NCBI RefSeq assembly: GCF_012726345.1
Contig: NZ_PTXN01000005.1
Span: 124,001-188,000 of the forward strand
Length of the DNA: 64,000 nucleotides
From: Marinomonas sp. UCMA 3892
GTDB lineage: Bacteria > Pseudomonadota > Gammaproteobacteria > Pseudomonadales > Marinomonadaceae
Direction of reading: 5' to 3'
The notes beneath the pieces are model-generated. The model was given only the letters and a program-made list of their open reading frames with translations. It had not been told where the DNA came from and made no database searches. A program made the translations under genes and the position numbers. How positions within the stretch are numbered: position 1 is the stretch's first letter; every line of letters starts with the position of its first letter. Shown in pieces: positions 19,213 to 29,658 of the stretch.

Positions 19213-19245
19213 TATTCATATAAACATATATTCATATATATGAAT
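19213..19245. promoter_or_regulatory. Candidate GntR operator in the divergent promoter
   Basis: A perfect 16-bp palindrome, ATTCATATATATGAAT (19230-19245), is preceded by a repeated half-site ATTCATATA at 19213. It lies between the GntR gene and the amidohydrolase gene and overlaps likely promoter sequence. Confidence 0.55.
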
Positions 19246-19309
19246 TACATAAATATACAATTTTCCTCATAATGAACGAACTTAACCGCATGAATGTAAA
19301 GGTTTCTTT

Positions 19310-20134
19310 ATGATTTCTGATACTAATTCGCCAGTAAAAGGTATAGACACCCACGCGCATATTTTTCGTACCGATCTGCCTATGACAGCAGAACGAAGGT
19401 ACGCTCCAGACTATAATGCGCTGCCTGAAGACTTTTTAATGCAGCTAGCAAATTACAACATATCGCATGGTGTTTTAGTTCAGCCTAGTTTTTTAGGTAC
19501 TGACAACAGTTTTATGCTGCAAGCTTTATGTCAATATCCTCAGAAACTTAAAGGCATTGCGGTCGTAGACCCTAGTATTAGCGATAACGAATTAGATGAG
19601 CTAGACGCTGCTGGCGTAGTAGGTATTCGCCTAAACTTGATAAATAAGCCACTGGAAAATTACACATCTCCTCTTTGGCAAACATTTTTAGCTAAATTAG
19701 CAAATCGTAAATGGGTTGTTGAAATTCAGCGCGAACTAGACGATTTGGCAAGCTTTTTACCCGCTATTTTAGAATCTGGTGTTGAGATCATTGTCGATCA
19801 TTTTGGCCGGACATTGGAGGGAATCCAACCAGCTAATCGAGCACACCAAGACTTTTTAGATTTACTAAGCAGCGGCGCTCCCATCTGGACAAAAATTTCA
19901 GCCGCATATCGCTGTAATGCCAATATTGAGCAAGCACAGGAAATGTTAGCTATTTTACGTTCAGCCTATAGTCACTCAGACTATTTATTGTGGGGCAGTG
20001 ATTGGCCAAACACACAATTTGAAATGCAAACAAATTACACAGAACAATACGGTTTTATGGAAGCCTTACTACCCAGCACGGATGAGCGGAATAAAGTACT
20101 AATTACCAATCCAAGCAAGCTGTTTAAGTTTTAA
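19310..20134 (+). CDS. Amidohydrolase-2 family metal-dependent hydrolase
   Basis: The 274-residue TIM-barrel protein starts with the metal-binding GIDTHAHIF and has IIVDHFGR and a closing LLWGSDWPN, the pattern of the amidohydrolase-2 group that includes 2-pyrone-4,6-dicarboxylate lactonase. It probably hydrolyses a lactone or decarboxylates a small acid in the cytoplasm. It is followed 38 bases later by a dicarboxylate-type transporter gene, so the two likely form a small catabolic operon controlled by the divergent GntR protein. The substrate is not determined. Confidence 0.85.
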   Translation: MISDTNSPVKGIDTHAHIFRTDLPMTAERRYAPDYNALPEDFLMQLANYNISHGVLVQPSFLGTDNSFMLQALCQYPQKLKGIAVVDPSISDNELDELDAAGVVGIRLNLINKPLENYTSPLWQTFLAKLANRKWVVEIQRELDDLASFLPAILESGVEIIVDHFGRTLEGIQPANRAHQDFLDLLSSGAPIWTKISAAYRCNANIEQAQEMLAILRSAYSHSDYLLWGSDWPNTQFEMQTNYTEQYGFMEALLPSTDERNKVLITNPSKLFKF

Positions 20135-20172
20135 CCGGCAACCAAATAAGAAATGTAAAAGAGAACTATAAA

Positions 20173-21471
20173 ATGAGTCTACTTGTTGTTGGAGCAATCC
20201 TACTATCTATCATCCTTGGTTATAAAACCCGTATTAATATCGGGCTTTTCGCCATCGCTTTCGCCTATTTAATTGGTAGTTTTGCGCTTGGATTAAGCCC
20301 TAACGACATCATCAAAATGTGGCCATTGAAGATTTTCTTTATCATCTTCTCTGTTTCCTTGTTTTATAGCTTTGCCATTATCAATGGCACGTTAGAAAAG
20401 CTGGCCGAGCATCTTATGTATCGTTGCCGCCGCTTTCCTCATCTATTGCCATACGCTATTTATATTACGACGACTATCATTTCAGCATTAGGCGCAGGTT
20501 ATTACACCGTTCTGGCCTTTATGGCACCTATTACTTTATTACTTTGCCAACGAACTGGCATGAGCATGGTGATTGGTTCTATGTCTGTAGGTTATGGCGC
20601 ACTGACTGGCGCAAACTTTATGTCTAGTCAAAGTGGTATTATTTTCCGCGGCATAATGGCAAACGCTGGCGTGACGGAAAACCAAGCATTCATTAACTCT
20701 ATTGGCATTTTCCTAAGTACCGCAGTTATTCCTTTAATCGTAATTACGGCATTGGTTTTCTTTACTAAGCATCGTAGCACCATTGCAAAAGGCGGCTACC
20801 AAGCAGACCTTCCTACAGCGTTTAATAAAGAACAACGCCAAACATTGACGTTAACGTTGATAATGATGGGCTTAGTCTTGCTTGCACCAATTTCACATCT
20901 GTTATTTCCAGACAATCAGACGATCACCTTCATTAATTCCAAAATGGATATTGGTTTGATTGCTAGCGTGTTCTCCGTGATCGCACTCTTGCTTAAGTTA
21001 GGTGACGAACGTAAAGCTATTGCTTCTGTGCCATGGTCAACGCTTATTATGATCTGTGGTGTGGGTATGTTGATTTCTGTAGCGATAAAAGCTGGAACCA
21101 TCAATGATCTAGCATCTTGGATCGGCACCTCAATCCCCGCAGCTTTAGTACCTGTTGTAATTGGTATTGTTGCTGCCTTTATGTCCCTATTTGCCAGTAC
21201 ATTGGGCGTAGTTACACCAGCACTTTTCCCAATCGTACCGTCAATTGCTCAAAGCTTGTCACTGGATCCGATGATGCTATTCATCTGTGTCGTAGTCGGT
21301 GCGCAAGCCACGGCAATATCACCTTTCTCTTCTGGAGGAAGTTTGATTCTAGGTGCCTGCCCAACAGAAGAAAGCCGAACAAAACTGTTCCCTCAACTTC
21401 TGTTTCGTGCAGCCCCACTGGGCTTTGCAGCAGCTCTAATCTTTAACTTGCTAATCACCTTCGTGCTTTAG
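20173..21471 (+). CDS. Dicarboxylate-type membrane transporter (MatC/SLC13-like)
   Basis: This 432-residue protein has about eleven membrane segments. Its N-terminal half resembles the MatC (malonate carrier) N-terminal domain, with a [24 protein letters not shown] block, and its C-terminal half has the repeated [20 protein letters not shown] and [22 protein letters not shown] segments typical of divalent-anion symporter permeases. It likely imports the substrate, or exports the product, of the upstream amidohydrolase. A strong terminator follows. Confidence 0.82.
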   Translation: MSLLVVGAILLSIILGYKTRINIGLFAIAFAYLIGSFALGLSPNDIIKMWPLKIFFIIFSVSLFYSFAIINGTLEKLAEHLMYRCRRFPHLLPYAIYITTTIISALGAGYYTVLAFMAPITLLLCQRTGMSMVIGSMSVGYGALTGANFMSSQSGIIFRGIMANAGVTENQAFINSIGIFLSTAVIPLIVITALVFFTKHRSTIAKGGYQADLPTAFNKEQRQTLTLTLIMMGLVLLAPISHLLFPDNQTITFINSKMDIGLIASVFSVIALLLKLGDERKAIASVPWSTLIMICGVGMLISVAIKAGTINDLASWIGTSIPAALVPVVIGIVAAFMSLFASTLGVVTPALFPIVPSIAQSLSLDPMMLFICVVVGAQATAISPFSSGGSLILGACPTEESRTKLFPQLLFRAAPLGFAAALIFNLLITFVL

Positions 21472-21488
21472 TACTCAAAAACCTCTTT

Positions 21489-21524
21489 GGGCGTATGCAT
21501 CGCTTGATGCTGCGCCCTTTTTTT
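21489..21524 (+). terminator. Terminator after the MatC-like transporter gene
   Basis: A two-part stem (GGGCG/CGCCC outside, GCATC/GATGC inside) is followed by seven T. Confidence 0.88.
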
Positions 21525-21539
21525 ATTGGAGATATCCAA

Positions 21540-23435
21540 ATGACTCTTTCATTGCGCGCTCGGATCCTGAGCGTCAGCATTCTCGCAGTCGTTATTACGA
21601 CAACTTACTTAGTCACAGAAACAACACTCTCTTTGACTCAGCAAATGCGCGATTCGTTATTAAAAGATGTTCGTCATTTTTCAAAAGCCTATGGCGATAA
21701 CGCCAGTGAGTGGCTAAACAGCCGAAAAGTCATCGCGGCCTCTCTTGCGACCACATTAGAACGAGCACCTGATCAATCACCTTATATTGCCATTAAACAA
21801 GCTTATGACAGCGGCCAATTTGCCCTAACCTATTACGGTAATAACGACGGCAAAATGTATCGTCAAGACCCAGATTTAGACGCAAAACGCCCAGGTTACG
21901 ATCCTCGTCAAAAAAGCTGGTATACAGAAGCCATGAGCATTGGTGAAGCCAGCACCCTTGGACCAAATCTAAGTTCCACCACAAAAGAACTGGTTATTAT
22001 CTTAACCAATCCTGTGACTAAAAATGGCCAAAAATTCGGTATGGTTGGTGCAAACCTAAGTTTGAATCAATTATCTAAACAGGTAGCAGAACTTGATATT
22101 CCAGGTTCGGGCTCTGCCATGATGGTGTCATCTAACAACGATATTATTGCGCATGCAGACAAAAATATGGTGATGACAAAGGCCGAAGCTATTTCGCCTA
22201 TTTTTGCGCCTAAACTCCTATCAAAGCTAGCAAGAGAAGATAAGCTGGTAGAAGAAACCTTAGATGGGAATGAAGTCTTTGCCTACGCTCAAAATATCCC
22301 CAACACGGATTGGACCTTAGTTTTCACCATGGATAAAAGTGAACTAATGGCCCCTGTTTATGCGGTATTAGTTCGTCAAACTATCACAGCCTTGGCTCTA
22401 TTGGCCGCCTTTAGTTGTTTCTTATATTGGTTGTTTAAAGTGCTTTTTAGCGACTTAATTCGAGTATCCAAAGCCTTGCAGGATATATCCAAGGGCAAAG
22501 GTGATTTACGTGCTCGTATAGAAGTAAAACGAGATGACGAAATTGGCATCCTGGCACAAGGTTTTAACGACTTTGTTAGCCATATGCACGGCGTTGTCGA
22601 ACGTCTAAAAGTACTGTCTAAAGATGTAGCGGACGAAGCGCATAACGTCTCGAATTCCTCTACTCAAAGCGCTTCTCGTGTAGCCACACAACAACAAGAA
22701 ATTGACATGGTTGCTTCTGCTGTCACTGAAATGGCGGCCGCAACTCACGAAATCGCAGGCAATGCAGAACAAACCGCAAAAGCCGCTAGCCACTCGGTGG
22801 AACTTGGTCAAAAAGGCAGCACACAAGTGCAAAAGAGCCGTAACTCAACTTACCAGCTGGCCAACGAAGTGAGCCTTGCCACTGAGCAAATTTCAGCTCT
22901 GGACCACCATGCTCAACAAATCAGCGGTATTTTATCAACCATTACAGGCATCGCAGAGCAGACCAACTTGCTGGCACTAAACGCCGCTATCGAAGCAGCT
23001 CGTGCTGGTGAACATGGTCGTGGGTTTGCCGTGGTTGCCGATGAAGTACGTACCTTGTCACAACGTACTCACTCTTCTACAGAAGAAATTCAAAAGATGA
23101 TTGAGTTATTACAAGAACAAACATCAAAAGCCGTTACCTCGATGCAAAACAGCAGCATTAAAGCCCAAACCAGTGTGGCCGATGCCGATGCTGCAACAGA
23201 AAGCCTTGAAGAGATTGCTAATGCCATCATCAGCATTTCAGACATGGCAACACAAATTGCCACCGCAGCAGAAGAGCAAACGGCTGTAACTAATGAAATT
23301 AGCCAAAACAGCGAGATCATTCGCCAAGTGGCAGCTGATTTAGCTGATGAAAGCAAAACAGGTGTAGAGCAATCGAAACGACTTAGCCAACTCGCTAAAC
23401 AAGTCGACACAGAAGTCGGCCAGTTCCAAATATAA
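21540..23435 (+). CDS. Methyl-accepting chemotaxis protein with dCache sensor
   Basis: The ATG at 21540 follows GGAG at an 8-base spacing; the in-frame ATG at 21495 lies in the preceding terminator and is rejected. The product is 631 residues: membrane segment (8-28); a periplasmic double-Cache domain with the [14 protein letters not shown] signature seen in amino-acid and amine sensors; a second membrane segment near 285-305; HAMP; and a signalling domain with [24 protein letters not shown]. The ligand is not known. It lies beside the catabolic cluster, so it may sense a related compound, but it has its own promoter region and terminator. Confidence 0.9.
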   Translation: MTLSLRARILSVSILAVVITTTYLVTETTLSLTQQMRDSLLKDVRHFSKAYGDNASEWLNSRKVIAASLATTLERAPDQSPYIAIKQAYDSGQFALTYYGNNDGKMYRQDPDLDAKRPGYDPRQKSWYTEAMSIGEASTLGPNLSSTTKELVIILTNPVTKNGQKFGMVGANLSLNQLSKQVAELDIPGSGSAMMVSSNNDIIAHADKNMVMTKAEAISPIFAPKLLSKLAREDKLVEETLDGNEVFAYAQNIPNTDWTLVFTMDKSELMAPVYAVLVRQTITALALLAAFSCFLYWLFKVLFSDLIRVSKALQDISKGKGDLRARIEVKRDDEIGILAQGFNDFVSHMHGVVERLKVLSKDVADEAHNVSNSSTQSASRVATQQQEIDMVASAVTEMAAATHEIAGNAEQTAKAASHSVELGQKGSTQVQKSRNSTYQLANEVSLATEQISALDHHAQQISGILSTITGIAEQTNLLALNAAIEAARAGEHGRGFAVVADEVRTLSQRTHSSTEEIQKMIELLQEQTSKAVTSMQNSSIKAQTSVADADAATESLEEIANAIISISDMATQIATAAEEQTAVTNEISQNSEIIRQVAADLADESKTGVEQSKRLSQLAKQVDTEVGQFQI

Positions 23436-23501
23436 ATTCTAATCACTAAAAAAGCTGGACTGAACTATTTTCAGAAAGAGATAGTTCCAGATCAAAATAA
23501 C

Positions 23502-23532
23502 AAAAGCCCCGCTGCAAAACGGGGCTTTTTTA
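23502..23532 (+). terminator. Terminator after the dCache chemotaxis receptor
   Basis: A 10-bp stem AAAAGCCCCG / CGGGGCTTTT with an 8-base loop and a T tract. Confidence 0.88.
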
Positions 23533-24037
23533 CAACGAAAGCTCGCGATAATAGAAACATCATCAAGAACCTTTTAAAAATTTAAGCAAAAAAAAGTGAT
23601 GACTCAAAAATGAGACATCACCAAAAAAAGGGAAGTACAGAATGAATCTTTAGCGATTTAAAGAAACATCACCCTAAAAAAGGGCTACTGACGCTACTTA
23701 AAAAATAGAAAAAACTACAAAGTAAGATAGAGAACAGGTTCATTGTCGAGTCTGGTAAAGCTTTACCAAACTCGCGAAATCCAAAAGGTTTGAAGGGAGT
23801 CCATTCGATAGATTAGACGATATATTTAAGATCTAAAGGCCTTCAACAGGACCTCATAATAAAAAGAAAAATGACTCAAAACAATGCACACAAGGCATCA
23901 TGAACATTCTTATCTCGTTCAAGCGTTTGTGTGTAAATTGATGAAAATTTGCAAAAAACTGTCATTAAAACATAACAAAAGATCACATAAAGCATATCTT
24001 TTATTCTTTATGTAATTCAAGAACCTATCGATTATGT
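23533..24037. other. Gene-free stretch with two hairpins
   Basis: No convincing ORF was found in these 505 bases. An imperfect 10-bp hairpin (GTGATGACTC / GAGACATCAC) is near 23598-23623. A 28-base almost perfect inverted repeat is at 23747-23774, centred on AAGCTT, with one C-A mismatch. The region could hold a small RNA or a regulatory site, but nothing in the sequence decides this. Confidence 0.4.
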
Positions 24038-24475
24038 TTACTTTAAAGATTGGATATCCGTTAACACCCATGCACTGTTATGCTGGGTAAAACCAATTTT
24101 AGGGTAATAATCTACCGCCTGAGGAGCAGACAAAAGAATTAAAGAACACTTAGGCTGCAACGCTTCCTTGGTCATTCGCACCAAGGTTTTACCAATACCA
24201 GATGCCTGCACAGACTCATCCACCGCCAAGTCCGATAAATAACAACAAAAGGCAAAATCCGTCACCGAACGAGACACCCCCACCAGAGCTTCCCCCTGCC
24301 ATGCTGTAATCAACAAATTAGCATTTTCCAGCATCGCGTTTACGGTCTCTAAATTATCAATAGGACGACGCGCGCCCAGTGTAGTTTTCGACAGCAGCTC
24401 AATAAACTGAGCCGCCGTAATCGCCTGATTTACCTTATATGTAATAGCCAGTTCTGTGGATTGCTCAACGGACAT
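24038..24475 (-). CDS. GNAT-family N-acetyltransferase
   Basis: A 145-residue single-domain GNAT protein. The acetyl-CoA site is in the YLSDLAVDESVQASGIGKTLV segment (V-x-x-x-x-Q-x-x-G-I-G-x-x-L), followed by the YYPKIGFTQ motif of the last strands. The acceptor substrate cannot be told from sequence. It stands alone, divergent from the sulfate-uptake operon. Confidence 0.85.
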   Translation of the reverse strand: MSVEQSTELAITYKVNQAITAAQFIELLSKTTLGARRPIDNLETVNAMLENANLLITAWQGEALVGVSRSVTDFAFCCYLSDLAVDESVQASGIGKTLVRMTKEALQPKCSLILLSAPQAVDYYPKIGFTQHNSAWVLTDIQSLK

Positions 24476-24643
24476 TATTCAGACTCCTTTAAAGTTAGCT
24501 AGTGCTACGTCAAAGATATTATTTAGCATTTTTTCGTATAAACAATCCATTTTAAATTGGTTTTGTTTGTATAACTGTTTACTTAACCTTTCCTTGTCTT
24601 TAACACCTCAGGCTAGACCTCATTTCATCAAGGAAAACAGAAA

Positions 24644-25657
24644 ATGACTTTTAAAAAACGACTCAGTATATTGCCCTTAATTATTAGTGCTACGGTGGCT
24701 AGCCAACAGCTTATTGCAAAAGACATCACCTTGCTCAACGTGTCTTATGACCCAACACGGGAACTTTATCAGGCGTTTAACCCACTATTTATCGACTATT
24801 GGAAGCAGCGTACTGGTGATGACGTAACGATCAAACAATCCCATGGTGGCGCAGGCAAACAAGCTCGTGCAGTGATTGATGGCCTGCAAGCTGATGTAGT
24901 GACGTTAGCATTGGCCTACGACATCGACGCGATTGCCGAAAAAACTGGCAACATAGATCCAAATTGGGAGAAAAAACTCCCCAACAACAGCGCGCCTTAT
25001 ACATCAACCATCGTTTTCTTAGTTCGAAAAGGCAATCCTAAAAACATCCAAGACTGGGACGATTTGGTCAAACCCGGTATCCAAGTCATCACACCGAACC
25101 CGAAATCCTCTGGAGGTGCTCGTTGGAATTATTTAGCGGCATGGGGCTACGCAGAAGAAAAGTACGGCAGTGAGGAAAAAGCCAAAGATTATATTAAACA
25201 GCTGTTTAAAAATGTCCCTGTGTTGGACAGCGGTGCTCGTGGCGCAACCAATACCTTTGTTCAACGTGGCATAGGCGATGTATTGCTAGCTTGGGAAAAT
25301 GAAGCTTTTCTAGCCATTAATGAACTAGGCCCAGAACAATTTGAAATTATCGTGCCATCGGTATCTATCTTGGCGGAGCCGCCAGTTACTGTGGTAGATA
25401 AAATCGCTGAAAAACATGGCACAAAAGCCGTAGCAGAAGCTTATTTAGCCTATTTATATTCACCCAAAGCACAAGGTTTAGCGGCCAAACATTATTATCG
25501 TCCCGTCTTGCCAGCACTGGCAGATCCTGAGGACATCGCGCGTTTTCCAAACGTTAGAACGTTTACTATCAAAGAAAAATTCGGCAACTGGCAGCAAGCA
25601 CAGAAAACTCATTTTAGTGATGGTGGGGAGTTTGACCAGATCTATACCGTTAAATAA
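24644..25657 (+). CDS. sbp: Sulfate-binding periplasmic protein
   Basis: The 337-residue product has a signal peptide (about 1-25, ending QQLIAKD) and the sulfate-binding protein pattern: [38 protein letters not shown], and [19 protein letters not shown]. It could equally be called cysP; the two families differ mainly in partner. It binds sulfate or thiosulfate and feeds the CysTWA transporter encoded next. AAGGA lies 9 bases before the ATG. A strong hairpin separates it from cysT. Confidence 0.92.
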   Translation: MTFKKRLSILPLIISATVASQQLIAKDITLLNVSYDPTRELYQAFNPLFIDYWKQRTGDDVTIKQSHGGAGKQARAVIDGLQADVVTLALAYDIDAIAEKTGNIDPNWEKKLPNNSAPYTSTIVFLVRKGNPKNIQDWDDLVKPGIQVITPNPKSSGGARWNYLAAWGYAEEKYGSEEKAKDYIKQLFKNVPVLDSGARGATNTFVQRGIGDVLLAWENEAFLAINELGPEQFEIIVPSVSILAEPPVTVVDKIAEKHGTKAVAEAYLAYLYSPKAQGLAAKHYYRPVLPALADPEDIARFPNVRTFTIKEKFGNWQQAQKTHFSDGGEFDQIYTVK

Positions 25658-25695
25658 AAGCCAATCGCCTTCTAACTTCTTAATCTCGTAACCAT

Positions 25696-25736
25696 AAATG
25701 CAAAACGGACGCGTCATCAGCGTCCGTTTTGCATTT
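25696..25736 (+). terminator. Long hairpin between sbp and cysT (attenuator or partial terminator)
   Basis: A perfect 17-bp stem (25696-25712 with 25720-25736) closes on a 7-base loop and is followed by a mixed T-rich stretch. It can protect the sbp message and reduce read-through, as in other transporter operons where the binding protein is made in excess. Confidence 0.75.
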
Positions 25737-25870
25737 AACGTTTTACTTTTACGAGACCGTTGTACAAGAAAAGCTAAATCACTTTTCTTCATAAGCTTCC
25801 CATTTATTCTTAGTTCTGCTGCATAAACCATCTCCATAAACTACAGACTTTAGACATTCTGGAGTCAGTA

Positions 25871-26710
25871 ATGAACACGCTTCGTCAATTTTCGGTGTTA
25901 CCCGGATTTGGTTTATCTCTGGGTTACACCTTGGTGTATTTATCCCTCATTGTACTGGTTCCCATCAGCGCAATTTTTATCTTCACCAGTCAGTTAAGCC
26001 TGTCTGAATATTGGCAAGTCGTCACCTCACCTCGAGTGATGGCGTCGTATCAATTGTCATTTGGCACATCATTTTTAGCGGCTGCCATTAATGCCGTCTT
26101 CGGCGTGTTGCTGGCTTGGTGTTTAGTACGTTATTCCTTTCCCGGTAAACGCATCGTCGACGCCTTAATCGACTTGCCTTTTGCTTTGCCTACTGCGGTT
26201 GCTGGTATCGCCTTAACCGCTTTATACGCACAAAACGGTTGGCTTGGACAAATCATTGAAGGTTATTTTGGCATTAAGGTGGCTTTTACACCGATTGGTA
26301 TTTTGATTGCGTTGGTGTTTATCGGCCTGCCTTTTGTGGTGAGAACAGTACAGCCCGTGTTGGAAGAAATTGATACCGAATTGGAAGAAGCCGCGTCAAG
26401 CCTAGGTGCGAGTCGTTGGCAAGCTTGTCACTATGTAGTTCTACCAGTCTTGTTACCCGCCATCATGACGGGCTTTGCCCTAGCTTTTGCCCGTGCGGTG
26501 GGCGAATACGGCTCGGTTATTTTTATTGCCGGTAACATTCCTATGGTGTCCGAAATCACGCCCTTAATGATCATCAGCAAGCTAGAGCAATACGACTACA
26601 CAGGCGCGACAGCTATCGCTTCCGTCATGTTAATTGTGTCATTCATCTTATTGCTATTGATTAATTTATTGCAGTCATGGACAGCCAAACAAACAGGAAG
26701 GAACGCTTAA
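25871..26710 (+). CDS. cysT: Sulfate/thiosulfate ABC permease CysT
   Basis: The 279-residue inner-membrane permease (also named CysU) has about six helices and the EAA loop EEAASSLGASRWQACHYVVLPVLLPA. The LIDLPFALPTAVAGIALTALY and ARAVGEYGSVIFIAGN blocks are characteristic. It pairs with CysW to form the channel. GGAG lies just upstream of the ATG, and its stop directly abuts the cysW start. Confidence 0.94.
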   Translation: MNTLRQFSVLPGFGLSLGYTLVYLSLIVLVPISAIFIFTSQLSLSEYWQVVTSPRVMASYQLSFGTSFLAAAINAVFGVLLAWCLVRYSFPGKRIVDALIDLPFALPTAVAGIALTALYAQNGWLGQIIEGYFGIKVAFTPIGILIALVFIGLPFVVRTVQPVLEEIDTELEEAASSLGASRWQACHYVVLPVLLPAIMTGFALAFARAVGEYGSVIFIAGNIPMVSEITPLMIISKLEQYDYTGATAIASVMLIVSFILLLLINLLQSWTAKQTGRNA

Positions 26711-27589
26711 ATGAGCACACTTGCTATACAAACGCACGCTTCACAAACAACACGTTTTGAAAAGAACGCCGCAACACGTGAACCCAACTGGGTAAAATAC
26801 TTACTGCTAGGAATCTCATTAAGCTTCTTTGCGCTGTTTTTATTATTGCCGTTAATCGCTGTCTTCACTGAAGCCTTGCGCAAAGGATTAGAAACTTATT
26901 GGCTTGCATTTACGGATGCTGATGCCCTGTCCGCCATTGCTCTTACACTAACCGCCGCGCTGATATCAGTGCCGCTTAATCTGTTTTTTGGCGTGGCAGC
27001 CGCGTGGGCCATCACAAAATTTGAGTTTAGAGGTAAACAGATTTTAATCACCTTTATTGATCTGCCTTTTTCCATCTCGCCGGTCATTGTTGGTTTAAGT
27101 TTGGTATTGGTATTTGGTGTTCATGGTTGGTTTGGCGAATGGTTAATCGCCAACGACGTTAAGGTTATTTTCGCCTTACCGGGCATTGTGCTGGCCACCA
27201 TATTTGTGACCTTTCCATTTGTCGCGCGGGAACTGATTCCACTCATGCAAGCACAAGGCAAAGAGGAAGAAGAAGCAGCCATTGTGCTGGGTGCGAAAGG
27301 CTGGCAAACCTTTTGGTACGTGACCTTACCGAATATCAAATGGGGCCTGTTGTATGGCGTAATTCTCTGTAACGCCAGAGCCATGGGTGAGTTCGGCGCG
27401 GTATCCGTTGTGTCTGGTCATATTCGTGGCGAAACCAACACCCTGCCCTTACATGTGGAAATTCTTTACAACGAATACAACTTCTCGGCGGCTTTCGCAG
27501 TGGCGTCTTTATTGGCTTTATTAGCCTTGCTGACCTTGGTCATCAAAAGCTATGTCGAACATAAAATCAGCAAAAGAACGAATGGATAA
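26711..27589 (+). CDS. cysW: Sulfate/thiosulfate ABC permease CysW
   Basis: The 292-residue second permease subunit has six membrane helices, the LIDLPFS-like block TFIDLPFSISPVIVGLSLVL, and the EAA loop EEEAAIVLGAKGWQTFWYVTLPNI. It starts at the base following the cysT stop, so translation is probably coupled. The N-terminus is slightly longer than usual, with a polar 35-residue leader before the first helix. Confidence 0.94.
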   Translation: MSTLAIQTHASQTTRFEKNAATREPNWVKYLLLGISLSFFALFLLLPLIAVFTEALRKGLETYWLAFTDADALSAIALTLTAALISVPLNLFFGVAAAWAITKFEFRGKQILITFIDLPFSISPVIVGLSLVLVFGVHGWFGEWLIANDVKVIFALPGIVLATIFVTFPFVARELIPLMQAQGKEEEEAAIVLGAKGWQTFWYVTLPNIKWGLLYGVILCNARAMGEFGAVSVVSGHIRGETNTLPLHVEILYNEYNFSAAFAVASLLALLALLTLVIKSYVEHKISKRTNG

Positions 27590-27599
27590 TAGGTGATAT

Positions 27600-28709
27600 A
27601 TGAGCATCAACGTAAATAACATACACAAGCAATTTGGCGAATTTACCGCCCTTAACGATATATCACTGGACTTTCCATCAGGCGAATTAGTGGCGTTACT
27701 TGGGCCATCTGGCTGCGGCAAAACCACGTTATTACGAATAATTGCCGGATTAGAACAAGCCGATCATGGTGATATTATTTTGGACGGAGAAAACGCCTCA
27801 AACACGCATGTAAGAGATCGTCAGGTCGGTTTTGTTTTCCAGCATTATGCTTTATTCAAGCACATGACGATTTTCGACAATGTCGCCTTTGGTTTAAGAA
27901 TGAAGCCTAAAGCACAACGTCCGTCTGAGTCAAAAATACGCGAAAAAGTACTCAGCTTATTGCACCTTGTACAATTAGATTGGCTGGCTGACCGTTTCCC
28001 TGCACAACTATCTGGCGGCCAGCGTCAGCGTATCGCCTTGGCGAGAGCCTTAGCAGTAGAACCACGTGTATTGCTACTAGATGAACCCTTTGGCGCCTTA
28101 GATGCAAAAGTACGAAAAGAGCTACGCCGTTGGTTGCGAAAACTCCATGACGAGCTGCATATCACCTCTATTTTTGTCACCCATGACCAAGAAGAAGCCT
28201 TAGAAGTCGCTGATCGAGTGGTCTTAATGGATCACGGCAAAGTAGAACAAGTCGGCACACCAGAAGCGGTTTACAATCACCCACAGACGCCGTTTGTCTA
28301 CAGTTTTTTAGGTTCGGTGAACGTATTTCATGGCCGCGCAGAGCAAGAGCACTTACAAGTTGGTAATGAACAATTGCGCCACCATAATGAGCCTTATGGG
28401 TATGCCGAAGATGTATTTGCCTTTGCCAGACCCCATGAATTAAAAATCGTCGATAATAACCATCACGAAGGCGTATCTGCACGAATAAGCCGTGTATTAT
28501 CCTTTGGTATCGAAACCAAAGTAGAACTAGACGGTCTCAACGAAAGTTCGGGACAACATTACGAGGTACATTTGTCTCAGCAACAACGAAAAACTCAACC
28601 TCTACACATTGGACAAATGGTCAAATTGGTTCCCTCGGCTTTAGCGCTCTTCCCAAGAGAACTAGAAACATCAGCACAAGCCCAACGACTTAGCGAACAA
28701 CAAGGATAA
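27600..28709 (+). CDS. cysA: Sulfate/thiosulfate ABC transporter ATPase CysA
   Basis: Walker [12 protein letters not shown], signature [15 protein letters not shown] and Walker [13 protein letters not shown] are all intact in this 369-residue protein. The C-terminal part (about 240-355) is a TOBE-type regulatory domain. It hydrolyses ATP to drive sulfate import through CysTW. AGGTGA precedes the ATG, 10 bases after cysW. Confidence 0.95.
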   Translation: MSINVNNIHKQFGEFTALNDISLDFPSGELVALLGPSGCGKTTLLRIIAGLEQADHGDIILDGENASNTHVRDRQVGFVFQHYALFKHMTIFDNVAFGLRMKPKAQRPSESKIREKVLSLLHLVQLDWLADRFPAQLSGGQRQRIALARALAVEPRVLLLDEPFGALDAKVRKELRRWLRKLHDELHITSIFVTHDQEEALEVADRVVLMDHGKVEQVGTPEAVYNHPQTPFVYSFLGSVNVFHGRAEQEHLQVGNEQLRHHNEPYGYAEDVFAFARPHELKIVDNNHHEGVSARISRVLSFGIETKVELDGLNESSGQHYEVHLSQQQRKTQPLHIGQMVKLVPSALALFPRELETSAQAQRLSEQQG

Positions 28710-28715
28710 CGACCA

Positions 28716-29642
28716 GTGAATTTTCAGCAATTACGTATTTTGCGAGAAACCGTCAGACAGGATTTCAATCTGACGGAGGCGGCCAACCACCTTTTCACGT
28801 CGCAATCGGGTGTTTCTAAACACATCAAAGATTTAGAAGACGAGCTAGGAGTTGAGCTGTTTGTTAGAAAAGGCAAACGACTGCTCGGACTCACCGAGCC
28901 GGGTAAAGAATTAATCAAAATTGCCGAGCGGATTCTGTTGGATGCCAACAACATCAAAAACTTAGCAGATCACTATCGCGACAACGACAGTGGCGAACTC
29001 ACCATCGCCACTACTCACACTCAAGCGCGATATATCCTACCTGCGGTAATCACCTTATTTAAGCAAAAGTACCCAAAAGTCCATTTGAAGTTACATCAAG
29101 GTAGTCCAAGCGAAATTGCCAAGCTGTTACTCGCCGGCGAAGCCGACATTGGCATTGCCACAGAGACACTGGGCGACATCGCCGAATTGGCGAGCTTCCC
29201 TTACTATCAATGGACGCACACCGTCGTCGTGCCCAAAGATCACCCATTGAATCAGCATCCACAACCACTGACATTAAAAGCCATCAACGCTTATCCGATA
29301 GTGACCTATCACGATGGGTTTACTGGTCGAGCCAATATCGAAAAAGCCTTTCGGCATGCGGGAGAAAAACCGAATATCGACATGTCAGCGTTAGATGCGG
29401 ACGTCATCAAATCGTATGTGGAATTGGGCATGGGCGTGGGGATTATTGCTTCCGTCGCCTACGATGAAAAACGCGATACAGATCTGGTTATATTACCATC
29501 ACAACATTTATTCGAACCGAGCTGGAGTAAAATTGGCTTACGCCGAGGGCATTATTTACGCCAATACGCCTATGACTTCATTCATTTATGCGCAGACAGC
29601 TTAACCACCGACGTGATAAATGCAGAGATAAAGCCCGAATAG
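28716..29642 (+). CDS. cysB: LysR-family sulfur regulator CysB
   Basis: A 308-residue LysR protein with an N-terminal winged helix (MNFQQLRILRETVRQDFNLT through LFTSQSGVSKHIKDLEDELG) and an effector domain with TTHTQARYILP and ADIGIATE motifs, as in CysB/Cbl. It activates sulfate assimilation genes with N-acetylserine as coinducer. The start is GTG, 6 bases after cysA, so it is translated with the transporter operon. Placing cysB at the operon's end creates a direct feedback loop and differs from E. coli, where it is separate. Confidence 0.9.
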   Translation: MNFQQLRILRETVRQDFNLTEAANHLFTSQSGVSKHIKDLEDELGVELFVRKGKRLLGLTEPGKELIKIAERILLDANNIKNLADHYRDNDSGELTIATTHTQARYILPAVITLFKQKYPKVHLKLHQGSPSEIAKLLLAGEADIGIATETLGDIAELASFPYYQWTHTVVVPKDHPLNQHPQPLTLKAINAYPIVTYHDGFTGRANIEKAFRHAGEKPNIDMSALDADVIKSYVELGMGVGIIASVAYDEKRDTDLVILPSQHLFEPSWSKIGLRRGHYLRQYAYDFIHLCADSLTTDVINAEIKPE

Positions 29643-29658
29643 CTAACGCCCCTTTAAA

